Shown in pieces: positions 48,503-61,299 of a stretch of 64,000 nucleotides of DNA; positions within the stretch are counted from its first letter, which is position 1, and each line of letters starts with the position of its first letter. The position numbers were made by a program, and so were the translations under genes. A model generated the notes under the pieces. The model had not been told where the DNA came from. It did no database searches and saw only the letters and a program-made list of their open reading frames with translations. This stretch comes from Ignelater luminosus (lineage: Eukaryota > Arthropoda > Insecta > Coleoptera > Elateridae). The stretch covers positions 815,771 through 879,770 of the forward strand of contig VTPC01089669.1 in NCBI GenBank assembly GCA_011009095.1, read 5' to 3'.

Positions 48503-49330
48503 TTAGAAAGAGTGGTTACGTGTAGTAGACATACAAGTTGCGTCGATGAAGAGTTTTACATTATTGCCAACGTCATGGAAATTATTTAGGTTGGCGCAAA
48601 TAACTGTGAAATATTGATTCGAGTGATCGTGAAAATACTCCCAATTTATCTTGCCAGTTATTAACCTTTCGGGTGGGGACTGTATTGAAGATACGCCTGG
48701 TGTTGATAACAGATGAATACTGATTGTCGAAACGCTAGGGTATACATAATAAATTTGGAGATTGATTTCATAACTGCAAGGGTAATGAATTACTTCAGGA
48801 GGGATTGAGATGTGCATTGCTGCTGGTGCTGTGATATTCTGATGGACGGTCCCATTAGGGTTATAAGATTTGTATTCCGAGATTTTGTTTTTATAATTTA
48901 GGTCTCCTAATAAAGCAGACACTTGGTTATCTTTAAACGTTGTTATGTCACTTTTGGTTAGCCTTTTTATTTGGTCGCTTGTAACCGGTCATGATGTTTA
49001 GACTTCCGTTATAGTCGAGTTTAATTTGAATAGCAAAAATGTTTATTGGGAGGTAGATAAGGTAAACTGATGGTGTTCTAGGTTTTTCTTGACCACTCTA
49101 ACTACAACTCCCTCAGGTTCATGTTAAGCAGGATCGTCATTTCTGTAAATTTTATATCCGTTGATTTTGAATGAATCTGTTTTAGTGAAATGTGTTTTCG
49201 ATATGAATGCAATATCTAAATTGTGCTTTTTGAGGAACAGTGCAAATATATTTTGTTGCTTTTTCAGACTACTAGCTTAAATTTAATGGTGATCATTCCT
49301 GGATGAGAAGTATGCTGACCATAGTTTGTT
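48503..49330 (-). pseudogene. Jockey apurinic-type endonuclease domain
   Basis: Starting near 49300, the minus strand reads KHNLDIAFISKTHFTKTDSF then KINGYKIYRNDDPA, matching the DI-LI-ETH------F-I-GY--Y----P motif (the glutamate of ETH is catalytic in this nuclease family; here it is lysine). Next come FAIQIKLDYNGSLNIMTGYK and RPNK. An open 139-codon frame at 48503-48922 follows, with LLGDLNYKN (family GDLN-KH), PEVIHYPCS (family PTHFP) and PPERLITGKINWEYF. Frameshifts lie near 48920-49000. Confidence 0.8.
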
Positions 49331-49439
49331 TTTGCACTATCGGTAAAATTATTATTTGTATTTTCTGTACTGTATTTACTATTACTGCATGCTCCTGCAT
49401 AAGAGTCTGGTCTGTTTGTGGTAGCTTTCTATGTTTGTT

Positions 49440-49800
49440 AGAGTCTTGTTCAATGGTTGTTCTACAACTCGTTGAGTTGTAATATAATTTGAAATATTGT
49501 CTTTATTCTTAGTCTTGATAGTGAGCACATCTTTTATAATTTACTGAGTGCGAACCTCCCCAGTTTTAATAGATTTTTTTCTGCAGAGTGTGAAATGACA
49601 ATTTCCGCCACATTAATAGACTACGTAATTTGTAATAGTTTCGATATGAAGAAGACTTGGGAGATTTGAACTGTTTAAGAGCTTTAACTCTCAATGACAT
49701 AATGCATCTAATATTATTTCTGAACCATCATGTGGTATGGTCGTAAGGGTGATTTTAGGATAAGACTTTGTAGCTTAGAAAAATGCCAAGCAACATATTA
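49440..49800 (-). pseudogene. Jockey ORF1 (gag-like) C-terminal remnant
   Basis: On the minus strand near 49560-49507 the string NWGGSHSVNYKRCAHYQD matches the last CCHC zinc knuckle of Jockey-type ORF1 proteins (NCGG-HPANY-GC--Y), with the first or second cysteine changed to tryptophan. A second knuckle-like GGNCHFTLCRKK lies just before it in a different frame. Upstream, TTIPHDGSEIILDAL and SLRVKALKQFKSPKS fit the segment preceding the knuckles only loosely. Identity is supported mainly by the knuckle and by its place directly upstream of the endonuclease. Confidence 0.55.
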
Positions 49801-52800
49801 AAAATAACATTTATTCAACCAATATCGAATAGTGTAACGGTAAGTGCCCACGTGTTTACAAGTGAAAAACAAGCAAAAATAATAATAATAAAAGCATCCA
49901 AAAGTTACTTGCAGACCCTCAGTTTGCTACTGTTTGCTATGAGACCACTAAATAGACCTGATCTAACGCTAATGACTAATAAGACTACCGTCTGCTCATA
50001 TTATATATGGAAAAATCTCTTTTATGCATATAATTTATGGCCATAAATTTAACGTAAACTTCTACGAGAATCGAGTTACACGAAGTTGCGATAAAAATCT
50101 TATTTATCTTATGCTTCTAAATACTACTCCTACACAATGTCATAAAATTGTGTTGAAGAGATTTTTAAGGTTTCTGAAGCAGTCTAACATTTTACAAATG
50201 TTAGGGGAATTTTTACAATAACGCTGATAATCTCTATAGAAAAATGAATAACGTCATTCGTGTCAGTACTATTAAGATTATAATGTGTAGGGATTTAATA
50301 ACCTATAAGTGTTGTTGAAGGTTTGTTACGGTTTTAGGTAACGATAGTATAAAATGAATTTGCTAGATTTTTTATTTACTGTAATTTCAAAAACATTTTG
50401 GAAACTAAAGAAATAAACTACTTCTAGTGCTTACTTGAATGCAAGCGGTTGGCTATACAGTGATATAATGATACTTTTTATCTGCATTATTGTCATTCAT
50501 CTTTACGCGAATGTCAAAAGATACTTTAATCTATTACAAGTATTTACGTAAAACTGACGATAATCAAGTCATGAAATTCACCGCATAGTTAATCTTCACA
50601 TGTGCTTCAAGTGCCAAAGGCAATTTAAAGCGCAGATTTTTGTTAGGAACGCTGCCACTTCTCACTGGCGGGCATGCTAAATGCTCTAGTTTTGTTACAA
50701 TGAAGTTGCAGACTGAACGCAAACAAAGATTTCAGTCGCGAATTGGGACAGTGAATGATCGCTATATATTGCACTTAAAACAATACAGTGTTGTTACTAA
50801 CGAAAATCTATAATCTGATAATTATAACAATAAAAACAATTAAGAATAAGTTTATTCACAGCGCTTTATTTGAAAACTAAAAGCAGTGAAGGAAATTTAA
50901 TTTTAAAAGTAAATAAATATTCATACAGGCAATCAATCAAGCAGCACAATCTCGAACGTTTTTTTTTCTTTAAACCGAATTTTAGAACTTGGAAGCGGAT
51001 ACAAATCAATAATTTCAAAAGACAAGTTATCATTATAATATAATAGCAAAACTGTAAACCTATTTGCTTAAAAATAGAAAGGAGTAACACTAACAATCAC
51101 AGAAAAAGAAATTTGACAAAGAATAAGAATGCTTCGGAACATGACAATGAAAGTGTAATAAAATGCAGGAGCAGTAAGATAAGTAAAACCAAAAAAGAGA
51201 ATGGAAATCGACTTGATAGTCTCTGAAACAAATTAATGGAAGATTAAAAGATCGATAACAACGAAAGGAAATAGCAAGATAGGAAAGAATTGGATTATCT
51301 AAAAAGTGTTGTAATCGTCGATTACGATGCCTTTGAAAAGAAGAATAAAAGAACTTGTTATAAAGGTACACACTGAGAAGTAATTAGAGTATTATAAATA
51401 TAATGGCTTCCCATTAGCAGTTTGTAAATAAATATTAAACGACTATTAATAGAATCTCAAAGCGTCCGAGTTATTTCCTTTGCTTCAACTTTTGGAAAAT
51501 TTTAATTAAGTTGAAAGTTACCTTGGATATGAAGAAATTAATTTGCTTAAGTTGCAGCTAAACTACCGCAGTCGTTTAGTATAATCATTTTGATCAAAAA
51601 TTTCTTGCACTTTTTCATCCCTTTTTCTGTTGGAACTTTCTATCCCCGCAGTTATACCACCAATCCTTGATACATATGTTTCGAAACGCGAATCGTGTTT
51701 GTACTCCGTCCGCGATTTCATCTCCACATTGAACCCTTTCCTGCGCTATACGCAATCGGAATGTTAAACAAAATTACTTGATACATCTCCTACTATCGTC
51801 TGAAACTTAGCGAATACGTTCGCTTAAAGTGAATGAGTTTAAAGAAGTTAAAAGTCTGATTTTGCGCTTACAATTCTTTTCTTACGTTAAACTCGAAAGC
51901 AGAGAAAATTCACCGATATAGTTAACCACACTATCGTAGAGACATCTAGAGCGATTTAAGGATGAAAGGCTCTTCAGATGTCACCACCGACTGCTGTAGA
52001 ACGTATTGTGTTCAATTACTAATTGTGAGGCGGAAATTGGGCTTTGGTTTATATATGAAAGGGTTTGATCTATACAACAAAGGTAATTTGCTACTGGGAA
52101 ACTACTTAGTGCAATTTAATTTTCCAGAATTGAGAAGTTCCGGTCTGCGTTTGACAGCAGTTTTTAAAATCTACTGATATTTAATTACTTCGTTTGAACT
52201 GCAAAACAATTACAAAGTACCAATTTCAATTCCTATTCACTCAGACATGTAAAATTTAATTATCCGTATTACCTTAACACGAAGCCACACTGTATGAATA
52301 AACTTTGTAGTTCCTGTTAATACAAAATAATAACCCATTATAAAATCTTTTGCTGTTCAGCGGAGTAAAAGAGCGCAAAATTTCGAAAATAAGTAAAAAT
52401 TTTCCCTTTATATAATTATTGGGCCATGCAACTGAAAACGACAGTTCACCTGAAATAAAGAGACCCAAAAAGATATCAAAGAGTTCTAACGAGGTCAACT
52501 TACCTTTGAAATTTGTAAAATTCTAACTTTGAACGTGAGCAACGGTTTAGGCGTCTGAGAAAATTATTATTTGCGTCAAATAACTCGCGCTTGCTGGATG
52601 CGACCGATTTCTTTAGTTATTGAAGTGATTTTGTTTCGAGGAAATCATTTCTTTTGTTTTCAAGATCGTACGGTATCAGTTTCAGTAGCGAACGATAATT
52701 TTATACAACCGAAGAAAAAATCACAGAACAGAGTATATTGTTTTTATTTACAATTAATCATATACAGAAAACAAAAGAAACTTAATATTATAAAAATATC

Positions 52801-54149
52801 GTTTATTTTGGATAAAAAGTTTTAATCCTATTACAAAGTAAAATATGTATACATTCCGAAAACTGATAAAAATAACTTCGAATTGAATATTGAAAATGTA
52901 AACCCTTGCTGCTATATCTAAAATGTTTGTGGCTTAAGAAGGAAATGTGTATGTCGTTCGATACGCGAACCTAAATTTGATCTTATCGGGTTTGGCGAAA
53001 CGCGGTTTTCCAATGAAGTGTTCGGTTCAGAGCGATTTCTCAAAGTTTTACGTATTGCTTTAGTTACTACTTTAAATGATATTCTGTTCACCATTTTAAT
53101 GGCTCAAACTATTGTTAGACTTCAATGCAAGTAAACAGTTAAAATTCTAATTCAGGTTTCAGAAGTAATTGTAAGTTTGACTTGTCAACCAAATCATCTA
53201 AAACTGAACGAAGTACTTCACGCTTTTACTAAAAGGTTGACCTGTCAGTTTGTAAAAACGTGTTACTACCTATAATATTTAGTTGGAATCAAAGTGATTA
53301 GTTTTGTTTTTCAAGAAGTCAACTTTGTGATAAGACGTGTCAGTCGATAAGTCGATTGAGAGTATTGTTATGAGAGCTATTGTGATTTTTGTAACATTTG
53401 TATAATCATTATTGTAATATGAACAATGACAATTAATCCAAAACTTCAACTGACACAGAATCGATATGATGCATTGAAATGAAAGTATAGTAAGACTTTT
53501 ACCAATCAGCTCAATCTTTTGATGCTACATGACTTGAACAGCACCTTTATGGACAATAAGTACAGATGGAAATGTAATTAATTTGTTTAAATTCTTCATG
53601 TTTAGAATGTTTCAAATAGCAAATCTTAATGCAGAATCTAAAAACCATTGTAATACCAAACATCGTAATAGAATATTATAGTCATCAATACAACTCGAGG
53701 GTTAACTAAGTTTAAAAGTTATAAGTAAGTCAGTTTTGTTTATATCATTGTGATGTGCAAAAATACAAAAAATATTTAAATAATTATAAATATATTATTA
53801 TTTACCTGGGATTAGAGAGTAATGTAATTAAAACGGATCACCCGGGCAGTTAAATCTAAAACATCTTTTTCATTATGCACCTAGAGTCCCTGCTTTATCT
53901 GCATTTTGTATTTTGTTTTCAGTCGAATCTGTGATCACTTTTGAGTTATTCACAAAAGAATTCAAATCTGCCTGTGTGCAACTATTTCGTAAGTTTTTGC
54001 TTTTTTAGCGCCTTTCTGATGTAGAAGTTCCATTACAAGTAAGTTATGATACTGAAATTAGTAAGAATGAATGTAGAAGATGACTCTAATTAAGCTAGGG
54101 ATGGAAGAACGTAACAGTCTCAAACAGTCTCACAGCTAATAACAAAAAG
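49801..54149. other. No recognisable gene
   Basis: AT-rich. Overlapping minus frames at 50866-51371 are hydrophobic shadows of a charged, purine-rich + strand (about 51100-51330) that reads NKNASEHDNESVIKCRSS and LDYLKSVVIVDYDAFEKK with stops; possibly a decayed protein, unnamed. Frames at 49783-50046, 51962-52177, 52274-52498 and 52571-52825 have no recognised motif. Confidence 0.4.
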
Positions 54150-55090
54150 AAAAATCGATAGTTTCAAATCAGGTGACGTAGATTTACTGAGATTGATGAA
54201 GCGACAAAAGTCTATAAATTGTATGAAAAACCATACTACCTACTTTAACGGCTTTACAAAAAAGATTTAAAGATGATAGAGTAGAATATTTTTACAACTA
54301 ACTTTTCTGCAAAACTTGAAATTTAAAATACTAAATAAAAAAGTAATTATAATGAAATCGGAACAAATTATCTGCTTGCATTTGGAGTTCTTGCGCAGAA
54401 TTACATATCACCAAGAAGGTAAAACCATGGTATCCGTCTATGAAACATGGTGACACTCAATATACAATAAAAAGGCCATAGACAGATAATACATCAAAAA
54501 GCACTTTAAGGATATCACGTTTTTGCAGAAAACAAGCAATTATATTACGCTAAGCAGGTGAGGATTTTGATTTCGGAAAAGGAACTCTGCTAATATCTAA
54601 AAAGAAAAAAAATAAATACTGCCGATTATCATGAAGATATTTCAGTTATATTATCTCAAGAGTGATTCAGAAACCAGCTTTTGCCATGTATATTCCAAAA
54701 TAATTGGTGATTGTTTTGGACAAGGCAAGTTACCACTTAAAACAACTTAAGATAACGTGTAAAAAACAAAAAACCCAGACATAGGAAACTTTCAGAATAA
54801 ATGAAGTATTATTAACGTTCTAAATCCTACTCAAGAAGAAAGAAGCGTTAGAGATAGTTAAGTAAATCAAATTTGAACCAAATTGTTGCTTCAGGACTAC
54901 CCTATGTCCTTTTGCATTAGTTTTGAGTAAATCGAGTCTAAAGATTTTAATGCTGTTTAACAAAAATAACAAAAAGTAATAGTTGCAATATTGATACATA
55001 ATACAGTTTATGTGATTGAAAGAAATCTAGCTGGAAAAATTAAAAATCTATGGACATTGGATTCTGCACCGAAGCGAATTTTTTGAAAAT
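54150..55090 (+). pseudogene. IS630/Tc1-mariner superfamily DDE_3 transposase relic
   Basis: The + strand shows LEFLRRITYHQEGKTMVSVY then ETW-HS near 54385-54455, matching the family's YL--I---R-EG--I-YLDETW-HS. The first catalytic aspartate (LDETW) is replaced by tyrosine. Farther on, TADYHEDIS near 54620 and FRNQLLPCI near 54670 match DYHD-M----F--W----LLPNI. VIVLDKASYHLKQL near 54708-54750 is the second-aspartate motif VIVMDNASYH, intact. LAGKIKNLWTLDSA near 55030-55070 resembles the C-terminal tail. The third acidic motif (LPPYH--LNPIE) is hard to see near 54900. Many stops and frame changes. It is a different lineage from the QQDGAPPH transposases elsewhere in the window. Confidence 0.75.
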
Positions 55091-58029
55091 CTGTCTTATG
55101 TCCTGGACATGCATGACAGGATAGTTTTGTGTTAAGTAATAGAGAAAAGAATGGCGTTGGGTATTTTGTTTAGTAAATTCTGTGTTCTGATACTAAACAT
55201 AGAATACTAAATTGCTATTCTTTGACGAGGAATTGATGTTAGGATAGTTTGCTCTGATGACTGTCATTACGAATCAAACATTTGCCCGACTAGTTCAATT
55301 GCACAAGCTCAACCACTTGCGCTACATTCCTCTTATTATATACTAGTACGTGTTATTAATTTTAATGTTTCGCAAAATTTGTTTATAGTCACAAGTGTTC
55401 GACAAAAGCAGACAAATGGCGCTGTAATGCGAATATTTGTGTTCGCCAGGATTTGCTTTGGAGGCGATATGTTAGTTCCTAGTAAGGAATTCCCCTATAT
55501 AAACTACATCAGCTTTGGACAAATCGTGTGGATTTTTCACGAATTCAACTGTTGTTGTAGTTGGTCACAGTTCGCAAAAACAATTAATCACAAATACATT
55601 CGTTTACATTTGTCGAATCGTCTAGCTGCTGCTTTAGAAGATTAAAAACCACTGATTGGGTACTACATATGGGAGCTTAACTTCCTATCTATTGTTTAAT
55701 ATCAACTAAAAATCTTGTTTAGAAAATTAATTACTGTTACTTTAGTGCATATGTAAACAAAGCTATACAGGGTCGGGAAAAATGCGCATTATCTCGCTGC
55801 TACCTTTACCACATCGAAAATAGTTTTCCAAAGTATGGTCCATTCTTTAATAATTGCTAAAATAAGAAACACTTCTTTAAGAAAAATGCGACAATGCTGT
55901 GCAGGTAATTACATCATTCATTTGATTGTTTCTATGAAACGTGGACTCAATTGAAATTACCCAGAAACAAAGCTACATAAATCTGTTTTGCAATGTGCAT
56001 TGCCTAACTTTTACAAGAAGAAACTTCCAGTAGTTCTAATATAAATAGGATATTTTGACTGCCGCGTTATTCATGAACTGTTTTTGATTTCCAGAAATGT
56101 AAATTGTGCAAATGTTTCTATTACAAATGAAAAAAAAATACAACTGTAATTAGCAAACTTGAAGCCTTCATAACTTTGTATTTATCCAAACTGATTTTCG
56201 AGTTTATTAATAGATAAAAACCTACAATGTACCATACAGATAATACGGCATATTTCTCCAGTCTGTATATCTGATTGCACCAACGTCTTGGTAAGTATTA
56301 TGTGTATGTACATTTTTCTTTAAGAGATAGATTTCTGCAATAAGTTCTGACTTGGTCGAGGAAGTGAAACGTCAGTGATAGGCTTTGTAGGTAGAGCTTT
56401 CCTGGTATCAGTAATATCTATCCTTTATGTGATCGGATGCTTACTGTTGATGTTGTTAAGGCCTGTTTAACATATTTATTAAATATTTGGTCAATAAGCA
56501 TTGATTATATGTATACTGATTTCATTTTAAATTATTGAGCTTAATGGATACTTAAGGAGACAATAAAAAGATTTGCATGTTTCTACTAAGAAAAAAACAC
56601 CAATATTTTTAATTGGAAGTTTCCACTTGTTATCTGTAAATTTTCAATTAAAAAAATTCTGCATCGGCCTTCAGGGCTTTCGTAGGCGTTGGCTCCATGG
56701 CAAGTACGTTTTGTATAATCTGCTTTTGCAGACGGTAGCTTGTTAGTTACAGAATCGATCAAATGTCATTGTGCATTTGCATGAATCACAAACTGATATA
56801 AATATAGTCTTCTTTCTCTCTAAACATGTAGACCAGAGACAGTCTTTCCTATTTCAATTTATTCGGTTTTGATCTTTTGCGGTTTCTTACAATTCTTAAT
56901 CGACCTTCTAATATTCATTGGAGCTTGATTTGCTTAGAAAACTCATCTGATGGAATTAACAAACAAATCTGCTTATTATTGAAATAATATGTGGAGCTAT
57001 TTAAAAGTAAAAAAACAAACGTAAAAACGCTTCGACTGTGAGCGCAGAACATCTACGCGTTTTCCGTAACGTATCCTTTTATTTTCAGTTATTGTAACTG
57101 TACCTTGGGAGGTAAAGAAAATAATTAAATATCCAACTCTAATTTAATGTCATAGTACAATTTTTTCAGTTGTTTTAATTAAAAAAGATATGTTTAAATA
57201 AAATTATGGTATTATAAACATTATAGTTTTCATTTGACGCTAATTAAAAAAAACTAAAACAAGTTAACTACATATCAATAAAAACAAGAATTCTCCCACT
57301 TAATTTGAAAAATAAATATATCTAACTACGTACATCATAAATTCTATGTTTTTTTTTTGAAAAATATATTTGAATTATAAGTGAAATTCCACACTCAATT
57401 TTTACATTCGCATACCAAAGCCCACGAACTCGACAACCTTTTAAAATCATCTGGCCCTGGATCTCAGATACGAATTGTCAATTTTAAAACAAGATGTATT
57501 ATAGTAAAGGTCCGTAATTTTATAATTAACGGTTAAAAAAGAAATGAAAGAATTCTAGTTATCCATGAACTTTTCTGCTCCTAACTTAACATAAGAAGTG
57601 TAAATTAAACCAAAGTAGCCATATAGTTAGTTCAAGAATATTGCAGTATTGCCATAAAAAGTACTAAAATACCTATCCTCATTAAGAATATCTGTTGAAC
57701 CAGAAAAATCAACAATTGTTTTTGACATGAGTTTAAAAGTTTTAGATATTTCGTGTAAATGAGTTTTGTTTGTAGATCCCATCTCGTTAATTAGAGCATT
57801 AAATTTATATTTAGCACTAGAAACCGTGCGTTTGTGTAATTTAATTAAATTATGCTGTTACTTTTATCGAAAAGAACATCAAATTCAAATGATAAACATT
57901 CTTTTGAAATGCCTGTAAAGATTTTCTGTTTTAATTTTCCAATTTAAGAGAATTCTTATAATAGAATTGTTACATCTAACAAGCTTAGAAACACAACCTG
58001 TGATACTCGGTTCTTTTTGAGATATACGA

Positions 58030-58032
<3 letters not shown>
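55091..58032. other. No recognisable gene
   Basis: An 88-codon + frame at 55379-55645 is unassigned. TATACAGGGTCGGGAAAAAT at 55764 looks like a transposon end without a partner. Otherwise AT-rich DNA without recognised motifs. Confidence 0.4.

Positions 58033-58062
<30 letters not shown>
58033..58062. repeat. (AT)n microsatellite
   Basis: Fifteen uninterrupted AT units. Confidence 0.95.
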
Positions 58063-58064
<2 letters not shown>

Positions 58065-58239
58065 TTCCTATTAATGCACACTTTAAAATTCACAAAGCTT
58101 ATTGTCAGTAATTTTAGTGTACCTAAATGCAAAAAAGAGATACGTTATAATGATACCATGTATTTGCCTTCTGCATCTTCCGATTCAATTTTAATCTTTT
58201 TAATACATTTTATTCTAATATTAATCTAAAAAATTCTTT

Positions 58240-59010
58240 GTTTAAACAAATTCATTATGATGAAGATACACAATAAATATTTTTTCACCATCGAGGAAGA
58301 GCAAATCACTCAAATCAACTTTCTTGATATCACCTATTTAGACAAAATCATCACCAAGTGGTACATTANNNNNNNNNNAACCATTATGGAGGCAAAGATA
58401 TATAAACTTCCAATACAATACTCCAAAACAATACAAAATTAGCCTAATTAACAATCTTGTAGATAGAGCCATTATAGTATCGCATGAAAAATTTAAAGAT
58501 TGAAACTTAATAAAAATAAAACAACTCTTAATCAGAAACAATTTTCCAGAAAAATTTATTGATAAAGGTATTTAAAAACGAATCTATTATACAAAAAATA
58601 AACAAAACATAAAAGCAAACATAAAACAACATACTAACAAACAATACGTAACTATGTCATATATCCCAAATGTAACAACAATCAGTAAAATCTTAGAAAA
58701 AAATACCAACAAAACAATAGCATTCAAAAACACAAATACATTAGATAACCTATATAAACAATTAAAAACAAAACAACTAAAACTATCACAACCCAATATT
58801 ATTTCCAAATTTATTCCAGTAACTGCCCAAAAGCTTGTATAGGACACTCAAAACAAAAACTCGAAAACCGCATCATACAACACAAATTATCAATTAAAAA
58901 TCACAAACAAGACACTGTATTATCATGAAATTGTATCAATAAAGTACTTTGAACTTTTAAAACAGGCACCAAAAACATATCTAAATTTCCCGCACAACAA
59001 ATATATAAAC
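58240..59010 (+). pseudogene. Penelope-like retroelement: RT end, linker and GIY-YIG-like endonuclease
   Basis: The + strand is strikingly A-rich. It reads HNKYFFTIEEEQITQ then INFLDITYL (58265-58350), the family's I-FT-E-E---INFLD-TI segment after the RT catalytic box. A 10-N gap follows. Then, past several stops, YVTMSYIPNVTTISKIL near 58648-58700, which matches the Y-SFTYIPG-T--I-KI- linker, and KNTNTLDNLYKQLKTK (family F-T-NTL---L). After a frameshift NCPKACIGHSKQKLENRI and IQHKLSIKNHKQDTVLS (about 58815-58925) match the family's C--C---YIGQTGR-F--R--EH---I endonuclease, where the arginine of GR-F--R is important in GIY-YIG nucleases. The GIY half itself (VYKL-C) is lost. No full catalytic site survives. 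Confidence 0.75.
58369..58378. other. Assembly gap (10 N)
   Basis: Ten undetermined bases inside the Penelope-like relic. True length of the gap is unknown, so any frame across it is not reliable. Confidence 0.99.
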
Positions 59011-60489
59011 CACAAATACAATGTCATTTCATATCAAAGCTTGTTAAAATGAAACAAAAGAGTTTGAAACACAGAAAATTGGAATTAACTACAAACATTA
59101 TAGTTAAAAACCGATAAAATAAAAACAAACCAAATTGCGAATACAGACAATAAAAGTTCAAACAAAATTGAAACTAATAAATTTAATCACAATTAATTCA
59201 ACTAAAATGCCAATACCTAATTGCAGGATTAATATAAGTGAAATAATAATGCGCATACTAAACAATTTTTGCCTTAATCACTGTAGTAATAAATCTGACT
59301 GGACATAAAGAATTTCAATACAATACGAAGTGACTTGGAAAGGAATAATATAATCTGCCATTTTCCGTACAAATAATGGACATGAGGGGTTTCTCAAACA
59401 ACCGATTCAATTAAAGGTAGATGTTTATTTATGAGAACTACTAAATTTAGTGTTTGCTAAATCCCCTACAAAATCTTTAAAATTTTCTATATGGCATAGG
59501 ATACACAGCATTTGATAGCGTTTTGATAGTGATACCCCCTGTCATCTAGAAAGTGTACTATAGGACAATTAAAAGTGCAAGTAATGGCAATAGTGTGATT
59601 AGTCTTAAAGGAAGCAGTCATAAAACATTCCACCACTCACCAGTAGAATAACAATCTGAAGATGCGAACAAATGTACATAGGGAAATAAACAAATTTTGG
59701 CATCTACAACAGTCTAGAAGCAACAAACACATCCGATTCAATATCCTTTTAAAAGACCCTGTTCAGTGTTGCTATATCTATTTTAACAGAAATGGCTATA
59801 TCTTTAGAATGAATATATCAATTTTGTGTTTTAACAATTTTTATTCCCATCTTTAGTGCAGTACCGTGGTACTAATATTAGAAGACACTTTTCCAACACT
59901 TTTTATTGCTATCTTTTAAATACTATCAATGCCTTTAGGTTGTCCGGCCATGCTTAACCATAAACTCCGGAGATCAAAACAGGATGATGGTTTAGCAAAC
60001 AAAAAGGTTGCCTAAAAAGTTTTTAATATTTGAAAGATAAGCCGTCAAAGTTGAAACAATTTTCTTTCATTATTTAACTGCGTCGCAACGACTTAATAAA
60101 ATTTGGCATATTGGTTTGCATAGTTTTCCTAAAATATCGACTTAGTAATTTACAATACAGGAAGCGTGGAACCAAAACCTTTAAACTTGCTACTATTACT
60201 AAAAGGTGCACTTCGTTTAAAAGAAAATTACTTCTACAGATTTTTCATAAACTCAACCGTTTTGATTAAATTAAGCTTTCTTGAAAGCTTGAAGTACCCT
60301 TGTTAATATTGCCGTGAATAAAGTATATAGTGTTGCAATGGAAATGAAATAGATTGTCTCCGTTTTTCTGATTTGAATTTGTCAATTGCAATTTTGTCTT
60401 GTTTTGTGGTTCCGTTTTATTTTTGATGTTTATTTTCTAGGTTATTTTTTACTTTCAGTCATTAGTAGTATTTTTCTGTTTTATTGCAA
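59011..60489. other. No recognisable gene
   Basis: The A-rich bias of the Penelope-like relic continues to about 59220 and then fades, so this may be its 3' part. No motif is recognised afterwards; the frame at 59662-59856 is unassigned. Confidence 0.4.
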
Positions 60490-61215
60490 ATATGGTATAT
60501 TGTTTTAAAGAATATCCGGACATGCACCTAATATGGAGAGAGAAAGTTGAATGAATTGTAGGGCTGCAAAAAAAAAACGTATTCCAAGAGAATTCCGAAT
60601 TAACGTATATCTCGTCATACAACATTTGGTGCGGTGAACCAGAGACTGACGAAGTTTGGAACATCTATGGAGACTACCGGCGATTTATGACGGTCTTGCC
60701 GGTTAGCTGTTGAGAACGAGAAAAAGATTGCAGTATGGCAAAGCGATTTAATGTTGATAAATGCCTTGTTCATCAAACCTTGCAGGGGCAGAAGTACGGG
60801 TTTACCATTATCAGTCTGTCCATGGTTTGCAGGAAGACGATCATGCTACTCTACTGGAATTCAGCAAATGACCTATTAATAGCGTTAATTTGAGAGAGAA
60901 TGGTTTCTTAGAAAAAGATTCTATTTACTGGTGAGTCGTGCTTCACAAGAAGTAGCGTTATCAATATTCATAACCTGCACGTGTGGAATGATGAAAATCC
61001 TTAAGAAATCCGACCAAGTTCTTTACAACGGCGACTTTAAATTAGTACTTCTGCGAGAATGTTGAAGACTTTAAATGGCCTCATTGTGCTACTAGAAAGA
61101 TTTAGTTTCTGCAAAATATACTACCGAACTTAGTGAGGGACATTGAAAAATGCAATAAAGATTATTCTTGCATTCAAATGATTACAGCATGTAATAAAGG
61201 CTGTTAGGAATGACA
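60490..61215 (+). pseudogene. DUF4817-type Tc1/mariner-superfamily transposase relic
   Basis: The + strand starts with PDMHLIW at 60515, the DMHLIYGEA motif that opens DUF4817 helix-turn-helix domains. It continues in shifted frames with KKKRIPREFRIN and VYLVIQHLVR (family FPNRR-P--R-F--VHQRLRETG). VDKCLVHQTLQGQ near 60755 matches V-RIL second-helix sequence, and VHGLQEDDHATLLEFSK near 60820 matches QALHPDDY--RLEFC-W. Near 60920-60970 it reads FTGESCFTRSSVINIHN then LHVWNDENP (family FTDEA-FTR-GI-N-HN-H-WA-ENP), where the first catalytic aspartate is glycine. FLQNILPNLVRDIE near 61110-61145 is the last recognised block. The second- and third-aspartate region is missing. At least five frameshifts or stops. 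Confidence 0.8.
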
Positions 61216-61299
61216 ATTTTTGCTTATATTCCAAAAATTATTACCACTACTACTTTTATTCCTTAATTTAGAGAAGAGCGGAATACTTTAATGAGAACA

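Larger units (their letters stand above)
47940..49800 (-). mobile_element. Jockey-clade LINE, internally deleted
   Basis: From right to left on the minus strand the element keeps the order ORF1 tail, apurinic-type endonuclease, RT core, RT end. About 250 or more codons between the endonuclease and the RT catalytic core are missing, since the endonuclease end at 48503 is followed within about 75 bases by the RT catalytic region. No target duplication or poly(A) is obvious. Confidence 0.75.
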
